Below are positions 40,947 through 50,925 of a stretch of 64,000 nt of DNA, in pieces. The stretch lies in the NCBI GenBank assembly GCA_023381515.1, contig JAMCQI010000073.1:1324-65323 (forward strand). Direction: 5' to 3'. The translations under genes were made by a program, and so were the position numbers. Under the pieces are notes generated by a model, which was given only the letters and a program-made list of their open reading frames with translations, did no database searches and was not told the DNA's origin. Positions within the stretch are counted from its first letter, which is position 1; every line of letters begins with the position of its first letter. Source of the DNA: Chloroflexota bacterium (lineage in GTDB: Bacteria > Chloroflexota > Anaerolineae > UBA4142).

Positions 40947-42436
40947 CGCCCTCCCACCTCGAGGAGATCTTCCACACCGGAAACGACCTTGCGTTTGAGG
41001 ACCGAATACATATGCGCGATCTCGATGTCGCTGTATCCCACCTGCTGCAAGGTTCGGATGCCCCGCTGTATTGCTGTATTATTGTTCAAGCCGAAGCGCC
41101 GGTGGTATTCCAGCAAGATGCGGTACATCTCCTGCTTGGGCAGTGTCGGAGTAGACATCGGCAAGTCGTTGTAAGAGAACCTGCTGGTCAGAGATATCCT
41201 CTCAAGGTCCCAGCCCGCCTCAATCGCCTGCCGGCCAATCTCGCAACCGGGAAAGAAGCGCAAACAGAAATGATAGGGCAGCAACGACGGGGCGGGAAGT
41301 TCGCTCAACCAGTCGAGCGTCTCCTGCGCCTGTTCGGGCGTTTCCGTCGGAAAGCCGAACATCGTGGAAACGTTGACCACGACATCTTGCTTCTGTGTGT
41401 AGGAGATGATGTGCCGGGCCTTCCGGAGATCCAGACGTTTTCTCACATAGGCCTGAATGGTTTCGTTTCCCGATTCGACGGCATAAGTGAACCAGATCGC
41501 TCCCGCTTCAATCGCGCGGTCGACGAACGCCTCCGTCGCGATGTCCGCGCGCAGCCCATTCACGAAATAGAGGCGCAGCTTCAGGCCGGCATTGACGATG
41601 AGATCGAAAAGGGCCATCGACCGCTTCAGATCTACGTTGAAGATATCGTCGACGACGTAGAAGTCGCGAACCGAGTAGTCGTGGTACAGCTTCAGAATTT
41701 CCTGGAAGATGTTGCTTGCGCTCCGCAAGCGCACGGCGTCCCAGTGGCTGAAACAGAACGTGCATTGATACGGGCACCCGCGGCTGGTGAGAAGCACTCC
41801 TTGGCGACGGTGATTGTATGCATAACTCAGTTGTTTGGCATAAGTGTCCAAGTCGACCAGGTCATAGGCCGGAAAGGGCAGAGTGTCAATCTGAGCGATC
41901 TCGACGGCGTCCTCATTCTCGTGAATGTGCCCGTCCGTCGGGTAGAGCAGTCCCATTGCCTTATGGCGTGAGGCACCGGAGAGAATCTCGACAAGAGTTC
42001 GCTCTCCTTCGCCTTTCACCGCCAAGTGGATGCCGGGCGCCTCCTCGAAGATGCGCGCCTTGTATGCCTCAACAATGGGTCCGCCGACCACAATGGTGGC
42101 ATCGCAGTGCGTCCTCGTCAGCGCGACGATTCGTTGAAGTTCTTCGAGGAAGAAAGCGATCGAGCGGATGCCCACGACGTCCGGCTTGAATTCGTCCAGG
42201 AGGCGGGCGAACTCTTCATCGTTGGCGAATCCCATGGAGGATTCCACGATTCGGAAATCTATTCCAGGGAGCGCGGTGCGAGCATAGGAAGCGAGGTACA
42301 TTAACCCGATGGGGGGGATATGCACTTCGTAGGGCATGGTGGCGCCCACCCACTTGCTCATATTATTGGCTTCGACCAGCAGGACCCTCTCTGGTCGTCG
42401 TTTCAGGGGCGTGGCCGTTGAGTTCGCAGATACCAC
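40943..42436 (-). CDS. B12-binding-type radical SAM enzyme 2
   Basis: This encodes 497 residues from a GTG. A cobalamin-domain-like N-terminus (VVGIRSIAFFLEEL; IVVGGPIVEAY) is followed by the radical SAM cluster motif SRGCPYQCTFC (C221, C225, C228) and a barrel with YFVNGLRAD and VSTMFGFPTETPEQ. The C-terminus is about 120 residues of helix. It differs clearly from enzymes 1 and 3 and so probably acts on a different carbon. It lies between ACP2 (3 bases upstream) and the acyltransferase, which suggests action on an ACP-bound chain. A methyl transfer or rearrangement is possible. Confidence 0.9.
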   Translation of the reverse strand: MVSANSTATPLKRRPERVLLVEANNMSKWVGATMPYEVHIPPIGLMYLASYARTALPGIDFRIVESSMGFANDEEFARLLDEFKPDVVGIRSIAFFLEELQRIVALTRTHCDATIVVGGPIVEAYKARIFEEAPGIHLAVKGEGERTLVEILSGASRHKAMGLLYPTDGHIHENEDAVEIAQIDTLPFPAYDLVDLDTYAKQLSYAYNHRRQGVLLTSRGCPYQCTFCFSHWDAVRLRSASNIFQEILKLYHDYSVRDFYVVDDIFNVDLKRSMALFDLIVNAGLKLRLYFVNGLRADIATEAFVDRAIEAGAIWFTYAVESGNETIQAYVRKRLDLRKARHIISYTQKQDVVVNVSTMFGFPTETPEQAQETLDWLSELPAPSLLPYHFCLRFFPGCEIGRQAIEAGWDLERISLTSRFSYNDLPMSTPTLPKQEMYRILLEYHRRFGLNNNTAIQRGIRTLQQVGYSDIEIAHMYSVLKRKVVSGVEDLLEVGGR

Positions 42437-42439
42437 TGG

Positions 42440-42709
42440 CTACCCGTGGCTGGTTTCCGCCAGCCTTGCTTCGATGGTGGCGGCCAGGGAGTTGATGTCC
42501 TTCCAGACCTCGGGTTCAAGCTTCCCGGTGACCAATCTGATCCCGAAATGCCTCTCGATTTCGAGGATCAATTGCAGAATATCGATCGAATCAATCTCCA
42601 GATCCCCGCCCATCAGCGGCTGATCGTCCCGCAATTCCTCGGGCGACAGATCAGTGATCCGTAAACTGTTCACGATAATGGGCTTTAGTTGCTCTTTGAC
42701 GCCTTGCAT
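42440..42709 (-). CDS. acyl carrier protein 2
   Basis: This encodes 89 residues with the phosphopantetheine site LEIDSIDILQ (S41) and the usual acidic helix II (ILEIERHFGI). It has the KLEPEVWKDINSL helix III sequence seen in PKS-type ACPs. It is 3 bases upstream of radical SAM enzyme 2 and about 2.4 kb upstream of the KS/CLF pair, and is the likely elongation carrier. Confidence 0.92.
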   Translation of the reverse strand: MQGVKEQLKPIIVNSLRITDLSPEELRDDQPLMGGDLEIDSIDILQLILEIERHFGIRLVTGKLEPEVWKDINSLAATIEARLAETSHG

Positions 42710-42750
42710 GTCCGAAATTCACCGGTGAGTATAACATGTGGCGTTGGGGA

Positions 42751-43797
42751 CTACCGCGCCAATCGAAGGGCGGAGATGAGCCCCAAAAACGCACGGGAGG
42801 CGTGACCAACCGGGTCGAGCAGAACGATGCGATGGGCGAGAAGCTGCTTCACCGGCTCCCCTCGAAATCGGGCGATCTGCCTATAGCGCCCGATGAAATA
42901 GAGCACCCGCAGAAAGAGTTTCCAACGAAGTGGAGCAAAGTAATCGCTCTTTATCAGCGGCACCGCCCTCCCATCCTTCACTTCGGCTGCGAATTCATCA
43001 AAGCTTGCCGCTCGGGAACCGTTGATCACGGAGCTTGCGAGCAACAGATGGCTGTCTCCGCCCCCGACGACGGGTTTTCCTACCCGCTTGGCAAGTTCAA
43101 GCACGCCTTGGTTCTCCTCGAGGCGGCGCATCCCGTTGAATTCCAGGGCGTGGATAGCCCACTGATAGCGCTTTAATAGGGCTTCCGCAGGAATTTCGCT
43201 GCCGTTCGTCCAGGGGATTAAAGGGTGGTTCAAAACGACCAAGCACCGGCTGGCTCGCAGCAACTCGAACAAGTCATCAATTCGCCCCTCACGAGCCGCC
43301 GACTGTAGAGCAGCGTGCGTACCAGATATGCTGTCGGCGGAAAACCCGGTCAGACCTAAGTGAAACAGATGACCCTGGAAGTGCAGAGTGAGTTCTTCCC
43401 CAAGCGCAATGCTGTGCCCATCCCCGGGCCGGCTTAGCCGGAGTGCCAAGCTACCAGCATATTCGTCGTGATCCGTGATTCCCAGGTGGATAGCATCGAG
43501 CCCAATGGATGCCGCTGCGACAGCTTCCATATGGAGCACGTCTTCCGGTGCAAAGGGCGGATTATACTCGACCTCGGCGTAGTCGAGATTATGCACATGT
43601 GCCAGCCCAAATGCCCATTGCAGAATGGCCTTCCACGGGCGCATGTACCACAACTTGACGACTCCGTTAAGTGCGCCAAGGTTCTCAAGCGAGTGGCACG
43701 AGTGGTTGTGCAGAGATACAGCGAACCGGAACTCCTGTCCAGGGCGAGGGCACGGGCGCAGCGTGTAATCTTGAATCGTCCAACAAGAATGCGTCAA
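42751..43797 (-). CDS. PHP-family metal-dependent phosphoesterase-like protein
   Basis: This encodes 348 residues from a TTG (GGAG 8 bases before it). The metal-binding motifs of the PHP fold are in order: SLHNHSCHS (H30, H32), LGITDHDEY, GEELTL, VVLNHPLIP and GGGDSH. This suggests a hydrolase of phosphate esters or related substrates with a two- or three-metal site. PHP proteins are not usual in fatty-acid type loci, and its substrate cannot be deduced. It lies 21 bases downstream of the ketoreductase and 41 upstream of ACP2. Confidence 0.85.
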   Translation of the reverse strand: MTHSCWTIQDYTLRPCPRPGQEFRFAVSLHNHSCHSLENLGALNGVVKLWYMRPWKAILQWAFGLAHVHNLDYAEVEYNPPFAPEDVLHMEAVAAASIGLDAIHLGITDHDEYAGSLALRLSRPGDGHSIALGEELTLHFQGHLFHLGLTGFSADSISGTHAALQSAAREGRIDDLFELLRASRCLVVLNHPLIPWTNGSEIPAEALLKRYQWAIHALEFNGMRRLEENQGVLELAKRVGKPVVGGGDSHLLLASSVINGSRAASFDEFAAEVKDGRAVPLIKSDYFAPLRWKLFLRVLYFIGRYRQIARFRGEPVKQLLAHRIVLLDPVGHASRAFLGLISALRLAR

Positions 43798-43818
43798 GCG
43801 AGACTCCGACTGCGCATT

Positions 43819-44553
43819 CTACAGGAGACCACCATCCACGGCAATCACTTGTCCTGTGATGTAGCTTGCCTGGGGTGAGCCGAGGAAAAGTACAAGGGGG
43901 GCAACTTCCTCGGGTCGGCCGAACCGCCCCAACGGAATCTCCGCAAGGAGACGGTCCGTCTGCTTGCGGATGAGATTATCCGACATACGGCTTGGGATGA
44001 CACCCGGGCACACAGCGTTGACGCGAACCCCAAATCGTCCGGCTTCCCGGCAAAGAGCTTTAGTGAAGGCTATGATCCCCCCCTTGGAAGCGGAGTAGTT
44101 GCATTGGCCGGCTTGGCCGCGGATTCCACTCGGAGAAACGATGTTGCAGATCGATCCTTCGCCCTTCCGCATCATGTCGCCGACAGCCAGTTGGGAGCAC
44201 AGATAGGTGCCGCGGAGGTTTGTATCGATCACTTCATCCCACTGCGAGTCGGTCAAGAACGTAAGGAGCGCATCCCGAGTCACGCCGGCGTTGTTCACCA
44301 GGTAGTCCACATCCCCGACTCGGTGCGCGGCATTAAAGAGGGCCTCCGCGCCATCGCGACGCGAGATATCGGCCTGGACAGCGACGGCCGAGCCGCCACA
44401 CTCGGTAATCTCCTTCACCACCGCCGAAGCCCCGCTTTCGTCGTTGTGGTAGTGGACGACGACCCGATAATCAGCGGAAGCCAGAGCCTTCGCAATAGCA
44501 CTGCCAATCACCCCTGACGCCCCGGTAACTACCGCGATTCTTGCGTTTCCCAT
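43819..44553 (-). CDS. fabG: 3-oxoacyl-ACP reductase (FabG-like)
   Basis: This encodes 244 residues from the ATG at 44553. It is a classical short-chain dehydrogenase with the NADPH-binding TGASGVIG (about 10-17), NNAG (87-90) and the catalytic Ser/Tyr/Lys in VSPSG (S140) and YSASK (Y153, K157). Its place in the locus identifies it as the ketoreductase acting after the KS. It lies 8 bases downstream of the outer-membrane protein gene and 21 upstream of the PHP gene. A separate housekeeping fabG probably exists elsewhere in the genome. Confidence 0.92.
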   Translation of the reverse strand: MGNARIAVVTGASGVIGSAIAKALASADYRVVVHYHNDESGASAVVKEITECGGSAVAVQADISRRDGAEALFNAAHRVGDVDYLVNNAGVTRDALLTFLTDSQWDEVIDTNLRGTYLCSQLAVGDMMRKGEGSICNIVSPSGIRGQAGQCNYSASKGGIIAFTKALCREAGRFGVRVNAVCPGVIPSRMSDNLIRKQTDRLLAEIPLGRFGRPEEVAPLVLFLGSPQASYITGQVIAVDGGLL

Positions 44554-44561
44554 AACGCTGT

Positions 44562-47540
44562 TCAACGCAGTGGTTTGAACACCATGATATAGGCGCCCCA
44601 CCGGGAGTTATAACGTGGGATGTTGCCGTGCAAAGCATAGGAGACTGTGCCCTGCATATACGTTCCCCACGGCCCGGCAGTACCGAAATTGAGCTCGAGG
44701 CCATCGAATTTCGTAAACCGGCGCGACTCATCCAGGTTGCGCCCCCGCGCGTAGCTATACATGCCTTCGAACTTTATGAAATCCATGATGTTGAAGCCAT
44801 AGTTCACGCTGCCGATCGCCACTGCGTCGAAGGTATTGTAGCCGCTAGGTAACCCATGAACCCTTGGTTGAGAAAAAAAGGATGGCTGGTAGCGCGAAAA
44901 CCGGTCAAGCTGGTTGCCGCCGTAGTACGCGAAATCCCATCCAGCCTTCGTGAACTTGCCAACGTAGTAGGTCTTGGCGAGATTCCCAGAATAGAGGGTG
45001 TAGGCACTCTTGGCGGGCGCCGCCTGTGCTGCGTATCCAAATGGAGTCCATCCCAAGCGCTGGCCCCGAGTGGTCTGTCCGGTCAGGACGTAGCCCCGGC
45101 GTGCATACTTCACCTCCGCTGAGGGCAAAAGCGAAACGCCCGCGCGCGGAGCCACGAAGAGCTTGTCCGTGTCGCTGTTCCCGCGAAAGTACTCATAGGA
45201 AAAATATGAAGATGCTGTGAGGCTGAGACTCGTAGTGGCTTGCCATGTGGCGCGCAGTCCCGCGTTTTCCTGCCACTGCCAAAGGGTTTCGGTTTTCACT
45301 TCCTGGTTGCCCGCGTAGACGCGGTTGTTGCCCGGTAATCCCGAGACCGCAACGTCGACTCCGAGCCGGAATTTGCGCCCGTACTGTTTCGATGTGTTGG
45401 CTGCCAGGATAGGGCCCGCGAAGAAGACCGACACCTGCGCCCCAGTACTGCGGAAGTTGAAGTCGACGAAGCTCCAGCCAAAGAGCGGGATCGGAAAGCT
45501 GTAGGCGCCCGAATACATCATTCCGGCGACGATGGACTTGACACGTTTACTGGTCGTCTGTTCCACAACCCGTTGTCCATCCTTTTTCCGAAGCGGCCGA
45601 AGGCCAAGATCGGTGTCGCTGAACATCGGGTTGTCTGAATCGTGCGCTGCTTTCAACGCGGCGTCGAACTCAGTCGCGTTGATCGCGAAATCGGAAAACT
45701 GATAGGTCTTCTGTAGAACGAAGTTTCGTCCCGCCGCATTGAGCAGTTGTTGCGCATAAATCGATTTCACCAGGTTGAATTGGTTCCCTTTGCCGTCGGA
45801 GACAAGATCGAAACTCTGTGTTTCGATGTTGGAAATCACGTTGCCTTTCTCGCCCCGCTGGCGCAGGTACTGTTTCACTTGGCGGAAAGTGGAGCCATCG
45901 ATCCAGATCTTCCCGCTGTAAAGGTTTTCGCCCTGCTCTTTGGGTTCGACCCCTACAACAAAACTGGGCACCCCGTTGACCGTCTCCGTGCCTAGAAGCT
46001 TGTACTCGTACTTCTCGTTGAGTTTCAGCTCCAGAGGCTGCGTCATAACCTTGTCGGGTTCGAGCTGTCCCAATGGGAATTCGCGCTTGTTGCTGAACTT
46101 GACTCCGTTGACGAAAAACTCGGTCTGAAGGTACTCGACCGGGGCGCCGCGATTTGAGAATTCCCGGAAGTGCATGGAGATGTCGAACCCGGAACCGATG
46201 TTGGTGCCTTCGAAGTGCAGGTTCATGAAGCACGATGCCATGAAGGTTTCGAGTTTCCGCCTCTGCGATTCGCGGTACTGTTGCCATCGGGCGATGATCT
46301 CTTCGACCGAGAGGTCAGCGGTGCCCTTGACCTCGACGGCCGTGTACACTCGGCCCTCGTCGGTTTCCGTGCGGTGAATCTGAACCAGAGCGAATTCGCT
46401 CTTGCAGTCACAGGCCTGCGTTACATTCGCCGCGTCTTTCTTGACCTCTCCCGCCGACAACTGCGAACCGCGAAGAGGATCAACCCACCGGATTTCAAAG
46501 TTCCCCGCTGACCGACCCTCCAAAACCACATTGCCGGAGCTGGCTTCGGTGCCGTTGACGCGGGCCAGAATGGCGATGTCGCCCGAAGCCCCCGCCGCGA
46601 AGACCTTTTGTGCGCCGGGCGCAGCCCCGTTCACGCGGATACGAAACGGCAGAGCATCCGGCGATGACGTAATAAACTGGCTGGTGACGAGACGTCCCAA
46701 CTCATTGCTTGCCGCACATACGGCGCTCATGCCGGGGCCGTCCTGCGGCTCTATCCACAATGTTTCGACGGTGCTCCCGCTGGCTGCCATCGACGCGGAA
46801 AGAAAGGCAGCAGGGGTGGTGTTCAGCCGTTCGAGCTTCAGCAGAAGCGGCTTGTTGAGTGCTTGGCTGCCAATCCAGGCTGCATCGTCAGTCCAGCCGG
46901 CGCCGTAAGGGAGACCGAACAAATCCGCGTAGATCGCGAGCCTCTTGACCATGTCGCCATGGCGCAGTTCAAAGCCATTTGGCATCGCAAAAGCGACGCG
47001 CAGGTCCGTCTTGGAGCCCTTGGCAGCGACGGCAAAATTGATCAGGGCGAATGCCGCCAGGTCCGGCGCGGCGATCGGATCCTCCAGTTCGACCACAAGG
47101 CCGCGCACGGCAGCCGGCGACAAGGGCAGTTGCTTCACGAAAGATGCTACGCGGTCGGTAATTGCTTTCTCGGGCTCATTCCCCGTCAGGGCTCCGCCCG
47201 GGAATCGGATGTGCAGGAAGAATTCGCTGCCTTCCGGCGCCGAGGAGACGATTTTCGCCTGCTCTGCAAGTGGGCCGCCGGCTTCATCCGCACCACTGAA
47301 GTTGAGACGCACCTCCGGCATAACCAGCACCTTGCCCTTCAGGCCGCACGCTTCTGCATTTCTCAAGGCGTCCACGACGCCGGGTCCCGGCGGAAAGGAG
47401 AATGCGTATTTTGGAAGTCCATCCGCTCCGAGGGCTAGGCGTGGAACCAGAAGGGTCAAAAGCATGATCACAGCAGCGGCTTGATGGGAACTTGCCCAGG
47501 TAAGGCACTTCCGTTTAGCCGACATTTTGGTAATATCCAT
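44562..47540 (-). CDS. large outer-membrane barrel protein with extended periplasmic domains
   Basis: This encodes 992 residues. A signal peptide ends near residue 39 ([10 protein letters not shown]). Residues 40-390 form an unrecognised alpha/beta region. Residues about 430-610 have the [20 protein letters not shown] pattern typical of LolA/outer-membrane lipoprotein-sorting folds, and about 680-992 are beta strands ending in VFKPLR, like a barrel with a C-terminal insertion signal. It could be the outer-membrane step in export of the lipid, linked to the MMPL pump and the LolA-like protein encoded at 55995. It is first in the run with fabG. The domain assignment of the middle is probable rather than certain. 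Confidence 0.7.
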   Translation of the reverse strand: MDITKMSAKRKCLTWASSHQAAAVIMLLTLLVPRLALGADGLPKYAFSFPPGPGVVDALRNAEACGLKGKVLVMPEVRLNFSGADEAGGPLAEQAKIVSSAPEGSEFFLHIRFPGGALTGNEPEKAITDRVASFVKQLPLSPAAVRGLVVELEDPIAAPDLAAFALINFAVAAKGSKTDLRVAFAMPNGFELRHGDMVKRLAIYADLFGLPYGAGWTDDAAWIGSQALNKPLLLKLERLNTTPAAFLSASMAASGSTVETLWIEPQDGPGMSAVCAASNELGRLVTSQFITSSPDALPFRIRVNGAAPGAQKVFAAGASGDIAILARVNGTEASSGNVVLEGRSAGNFEIRWVDPLRGSQLSAGEVKKDAANVTQACDCKSEFALVQIHRTETDEGRVYTAVEVKGTADLSVEEIIARWQQYRESQRRKLETFMASCFMNLHFEGTNIGSGFDISMHFREFSNRGAPVEYLQTEFFVNGVKFSNKREFPLGQLEPDKVMTQPLELKLNEKYEYKLLGTETVNGVPSFVVGVEPKEQGENLYSGKIWIDGSTFRQVKQYLRQRGEKGNVISNIETQSFDLVSDGKGNQFNLVKSIYAQQLLNAAGRNFVLQKTYQFSDFAINATEFDAALKAAHDSDNPMFSDTDLGLRPLRKKDGQRVVEQTTSKRVKSIVAGMMYSGAYSFPIPLFGWSFVDFNFRSTGAQVSVFFAGPILAANTSKQYGRKFRLGVDVAVSGLPGNNRVYAGNQEVKTETLWQWQENAGLRATWQATTSLSLTASSYFSYEYFRGNSDTDKLFVAPRAGVSLLPSAEVKYARRGYVLTGQTTRGQRLGWTPFGYAAQAAPAKSAYTLYSGNLAKTYYVGKFTKAGWDFAYYGGNQLDRFSRYQPSFFSQPRVHGLPSGYNTFDAVAIGSVNYGFNIMDFIKFEGMYSYARGRNLDESRRFTKFDGLELNFGTAGPWGTYMQGTVSYALHGNIPRYNSRWGAYIMVFKPLR

Positions 47541-47600
47541 GAGGATACGCCTCTTTCAATGGAATGACGGCTCGATTGCTTGTATCGTTGCCGGACTTCG

Positions 47601-49103
47601 TCAATTGGGCCGATCCAAGGGGGCGGATTGAGGTAGCCGATCCTGACCGATTCGGACTGCTTCTTCCGCTGTGCGGAGTCTGGCACCCGCATTGTAGCTA
47701 CAAAAAGGGATCAGATCGCCGGAGGTAGTCACGTACTGGATAATGCACCGTTGAAGACGTCGGTGGTTGTAGGTCCGTCCATCCATGAAGTGCATTCCCG
47801 CCACGAACATGCCGTTGAAGCCTGTGCGACTCCAGTCAGCGGATCTCCCTACGGACTTGTCCTCCCAGCCGTCCAGGCCTCGCAGCAGGCGCTGAAAGGT
47901 CAGCCCCTCAGGAGCCTTTTCGCTGTTAAAGCACTGGGCAAGCCTGCTCATCTCTTGAATCTGGGAAATGCGCCTTCCCAAGCCACCAAAGCCGACATGC
48001 GGCGCGACCCGAGACAAATCCCTGAAGAACCTTTCGAGATCTAAGAAATGGTTGACGCAGAGGGGCTTATTGTCGTCGCCGATGTAGAAATACGTCCCGA
48101 GTGAGCAATGCGCGTCGCACGCTGCTGCGATTGAACCGTCCCGCCTGAACCGGTTGATCGCTCGGCTGATTAACGATACGGCGCTCAGCGGAAACCAATC
48201 GTCTGGGAAACGGGTGAGCCCCGTTTGCGCGCTGAACTCTCGCGCCATCACCGCTAGGTTGAACGGTTCCACATCCCCCTGGGGCAATTCCACTCTGCCA
48301 ACGTGAGCGGAAGGTTGGAAGCTGATTCCGGTAACGTGCTTGCTGTACTGAAGAGCGAACGAAAAAATCGGCCCGATTTGATCCACATTCACTGAACTCT
48401 CGATAGTCGGCACCAAAACGAGACGCATATTCGTCTTGGCGACGTTTTCCACCGCTCGAATCTTCTTCTCCAAGAGGCGCTGACCGCGCAACTTGATGTA
48501 CACCTCGTCGTCAATACCGTCGAATTGCAGGTAGATCGTGTGAAGGCCAGAGTCCTCACACAATTTGACGTAGTCCGCATCGATCATCCGGCTGCCGTTG
48601 GAGGCAACCTGGATGTGTGTAAAGCCAAGCTCGCGCGCACTTCGGAGGATGGCTGGAAATTCAGGATGGAGCGTCGGCTCGCCGCCAGAGAACTGGATAT
48701 GCTGGCAGGGTGTCGCTCTGCTAACCAGCGACTCAAGCATTCGGCGAATCAGCGTCGGATCGAGAAAATAGGACCTGCCGTGGCCATTCGACTCCGCGAA
48801 GCAGATCGGACACCTGAAATTGCAGCGATTCGTGATATCCATGACCGCCAAGGTGGGCATGGCGGCCTCGCTGCCATGATCACCGTCCGAACCGGGGAAA
48901 ATCAGGCGATTCCATCCGTCGAGTTTTCGGTACAGATCCGAGTCAGAGAAGATCAGGAATTCTTGGGAACCATGATCAGGGCAATTCCGCTGCTGGTAAA
49001 CACGCCCATCACGTTCGACGACGTCGGCCGGCAGCGACGTCCCGCACTCGGCGCACTGGGAAGTGACCTTGTCGATAATTTCAACACCCCGGATCCGGTT
49101 CAT
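47601..49103 (-). CDS. radical SAM enzyme of the tetraether-synthase-like (COG1964) family
   Basis: This encodes 500 residues. The N-terminal rubredoxin-like knuckle CAEC (C17, C20) with NCPDHG (C41, H44) is followed by the radical SAM motif TNRCNFRCPICF (C94, C98, C101), GGEPT (140-144), and three extra cysteine sets (C329/C333/C349, C391, C453/C468) that could bind additional clusters. This layout matches COG1964, which includes archaeal tetraether synthase (Tes) and bacterial membrane-spanning lipid synthases that join two alkyl tails. In an acidobacterium, whose membranes contain diabolic-acid-type lipids, a tail-to-tail coupling role is attractive. It lies 60 bases upstream of the barrel protein. 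Family assignment is from motifs seen, not from a search. Confidence 0.78.
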   Translation of the reverse strand: MNRIRGVEIIDKVTSQCAECGTSLPADVVERDGRVYQQRNCPDHGSQEFLIFSDSDLYRKLDGWNRLIFPGSDGDHGSEAAMPTLAVMDITNRCNFRCPICFAESNGHGRSYFLDPTLIRRMLESLVSRATPCQHIQFSGGEPTLHPEFPAILRSARELGFTHIQVASNGSRMIDADYVKLCEDSGLHTIYLQFDGIDDEVYIKLRGQRLLEKKIRAVENVAKTNMRLVLVPTIESSVNVDQIGPIFSFALQYSKHVTGISFQPSAHVGRVELPQGDVEPFNLAVMAREFSAQTGLTRFPDDWFPLSAVSLISRAINRFRRDGSIAAACDAHCSLGTYFYIGDDNKPLCVNHFLDLERFFRDLSRVAPHVGFGGLGRRISQIQEMSRLAQCFNSEKAPEGLTFQRLLRGLDGWEDKSVGRSADWSRTGFNGMFVAGMHFMDGRTYNHRRLQRCIIQYVTTSGDLIPFCSYNAGARLRTAEEAVRIGQDRLPQSAPLDRPN

Positions 49104-49450
49104 TAGAATGCTCGGGACCTTTCACGGAAACCTCGAAACTGGGTCCGTCGAAATCAGAGCGCTCATTATAGCGTGTGGACCAGCAACTATATGGCTAGCG
49201 GCTCGGCAGTCTGTCTCCGCCAAGAAAAAAAACGACGAAAGTACCACTTGCTTCAGTGCGTCGGGTGGGCCCGAAAACTCATTCTCCATCGGCTCTTCAA
49301 TGCGTTGGGCTGCGCTGGACCGCTGGACCCCAAACACCACACCGCCAGCGTGAGAGGAGTACCCAGCCGCGCAGCCCAACCACACTTCAGCGAGAGTGCC
49401 CGATGGCGGCAAGCAACAGCACGCACCACTCGTGCCACGCCCAGCACTCG
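49104..49450. other. 347-bp stretch without a supported gene
   Basis: Short frames on both strands are Arg/Ser/Ala-biased shadows without homology. The promoter of the Tes-like gene (start at 49103) is expected in this region. Confidence 0.4.
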
Positions 49451-49954
49451 CTACTGCCTGTTGTGCAAGCCCTTTACGAGAAGAATAACGCCCGTTACAG
49501 CGACTGCCGCGCTGGCGCCAAACCAGATTCCGCGAACGGTCGAGTAGTTGCTTGTGCATGAATAGGAATAGCCAGGGACCGATACAGACTTCACTCCACC
49601 GCAAGGGTCCTTAAGGATTGCCGCGCCATAAGCGGCATTGAAACCGGATTCCGCGAGAAGCCCGACGCCGACCCATGTAAGAACCTTTCCCTTCGTGGTC
49701 AGCCCGCCACTGTTGGACTTGGTGGCCTGCCCTTGGCCTTGGCCGGCCTGGGGCGGCGCCCACGCCACGCCTAGTTTACCGAGAGCGGCCCTAGTCGGAA
49801 CAGCTTTCGAACTTGCCAATCCCGATGAGGCCAAGGTCGACACCGAAAACCTCTTCGGTAGCAGGTTGTGATTTACGAAATCCTGTGCGAATGCCGGAGT
49901 TGTCAGACCCGTCAACATGAGCACGAGGAGAACTGCGATGTACTTCTGAACCAT
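49451..49954 (-). CDS. small exported protein of unknown function
   Basis: This encodes 167 residues with AAAGGAGAAG as ribosome-binding site. Its signal peptide is cleaved after AFAQ (about 24). The mature part is Gly/Ser/Gln-rich near 70-85 and has a hydrophobic segment at about 90-112 and another at 143-163, so it may be membrane-associated after export. Two Cys (C117, C131) could form a disulfide. No family is known. Confidence 0.6.
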   Translation of the reverse strand: MVQKYIAVLLVLMLTGLTTPAFAQDFVNHNLLPKRFSVSTLASSGLASSKAVPTRAALGKLGVAWAPPQAGQGQGQATKSNSGGLTTKGKVLTWVGVGLLAESGFNAAYGAAILKDPCGGVKSVSVPGYSYSCTSNYSTVRGIWFGASAAVAVTGVILLVKGLHNRQ

Positions 49955-50169
49955 GTCTCTTCTCCTTTTGGAAGTCCTGGGCCAACTTCGCAGCGGAAGT
50001 CCCGTTCGCTCTCAGATGGCACTGCACCGAGCGGAGCGGATATTATAACTGGGATATTCGGATTCCGCAATCGCACTTCCCGGCGATTCCAGAGCGCAAT
50101 TGGCACCGCAAAACCGCAAGAGCGGCGACGTTGTCATGTCATCACCGCCCGCCCTTTCTTTGCTGCTCT

Positions 50170-50925
50170 TCAACGCAATTTGAGACCCGACACAAGTTGC
50201 ATGGAAACTGCCAGGTTTGTCGAAGCATGGGCTACGATGCTTGGCAGCAAGGACTCGGAGCGAAGGCACACCATCGCAAATACTGCACCGCATAGCGCGC
50301 GGTCGGCAAATTCGGCGATCATGACCCTGCTCCACCACGGAGCCGTCCCGGTCAACAACTGGTGAGAAAGGGAAAACACGAATGCAGATAGAACGACAAG
50401 CGCCGATCCCGAGCAAACGAGAAAGGTCCTGCTCCTTGGTTGTCTCCGAGCAATGGCCGCGAATGCAGCCGAACAGAATAAGCCACGAAAGATCACCTCT
50501 TCCCAAACAGGACCCGCATAAAAAGCGGGCAGTTCGCTATACGAGGGGGCTATCAGTACTTGCCAGAGCGGCAGAAGTATCCACGTGAGAAGTGGACCGA
50601 GCACAGCGCCTACCGCGATCCAGCCGTAGCTGCTCGGCGGTCGAAGACCAATCGCGTCGGGCCAGCGCCCCCATCGCCGGGTACACAGCCATATCAGGAT
50701 GGTCGCCGACGGGAGCATGATTGAGTGGGGCCACACTGCACGATCGTCAAACGGGGAAAATATCAGCAATGTGGCGATCAACAAAGACAAACCAATAGCT
50801 GCACAAAACACGGCGGCATCGCGATTCAGCGCGCGAGCAATCGCTGTGGATTCTGAAGGCCCGTGGTGGAACTTCCTGTTCAAGCAAGCAGCAAAACCGT
50901 GGGGGCGTCCGACTTTCCCGTTCAT
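50170..50925 (-). CDS. CPBP-family intramembrane metalloprotease-like protein
   Basis: This encodes 251 residues with about six hydrophobic segments. The CPBP signature is present: WEEVIFRGLF (E142, E143, R147), a serine/histidine segment SLSHQ near 195-199, and HASTN near the C-terminus as third metal ligand. These proteins include CAAX prenyl proteases and bacteriocin-immunity types. It starts at the base after the TolB-like gene ends. Its function in the lipid locus is unknown. Confidence 0.85.
   Translation of the reverse strand: MNGKVGRPHGFAACLNRKFHHGPSESTAIARALNRDAAVFCAAIGLSLLIATLLIFSPFDDRAVWPHSIMLPSATILIWLCTRRWGRWPDAIGLRPPSSYGWIAVGAVLGPLLTWILLPLWQVLIAPSYSELPAFYAGPVWEEVIFRGLFCSAAFAAIARRQPRSRTFLVCSGSALVVLSAFVFSLSHQLLTGTAPWWSRVMIAEFADRALCGAVFAMVCLRSESLLPSIVAHASTNLAVSMQLVSGLKLR

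Noticed and set aside
49122..49604. Minus-strand open frame between the Tes-like gene and the small exported protein
   Set aside because: It has no ribosome-binding site or recognisable motif, and it overlaps the small exported gene, which has a good signal peptide and ribosome-binding site.
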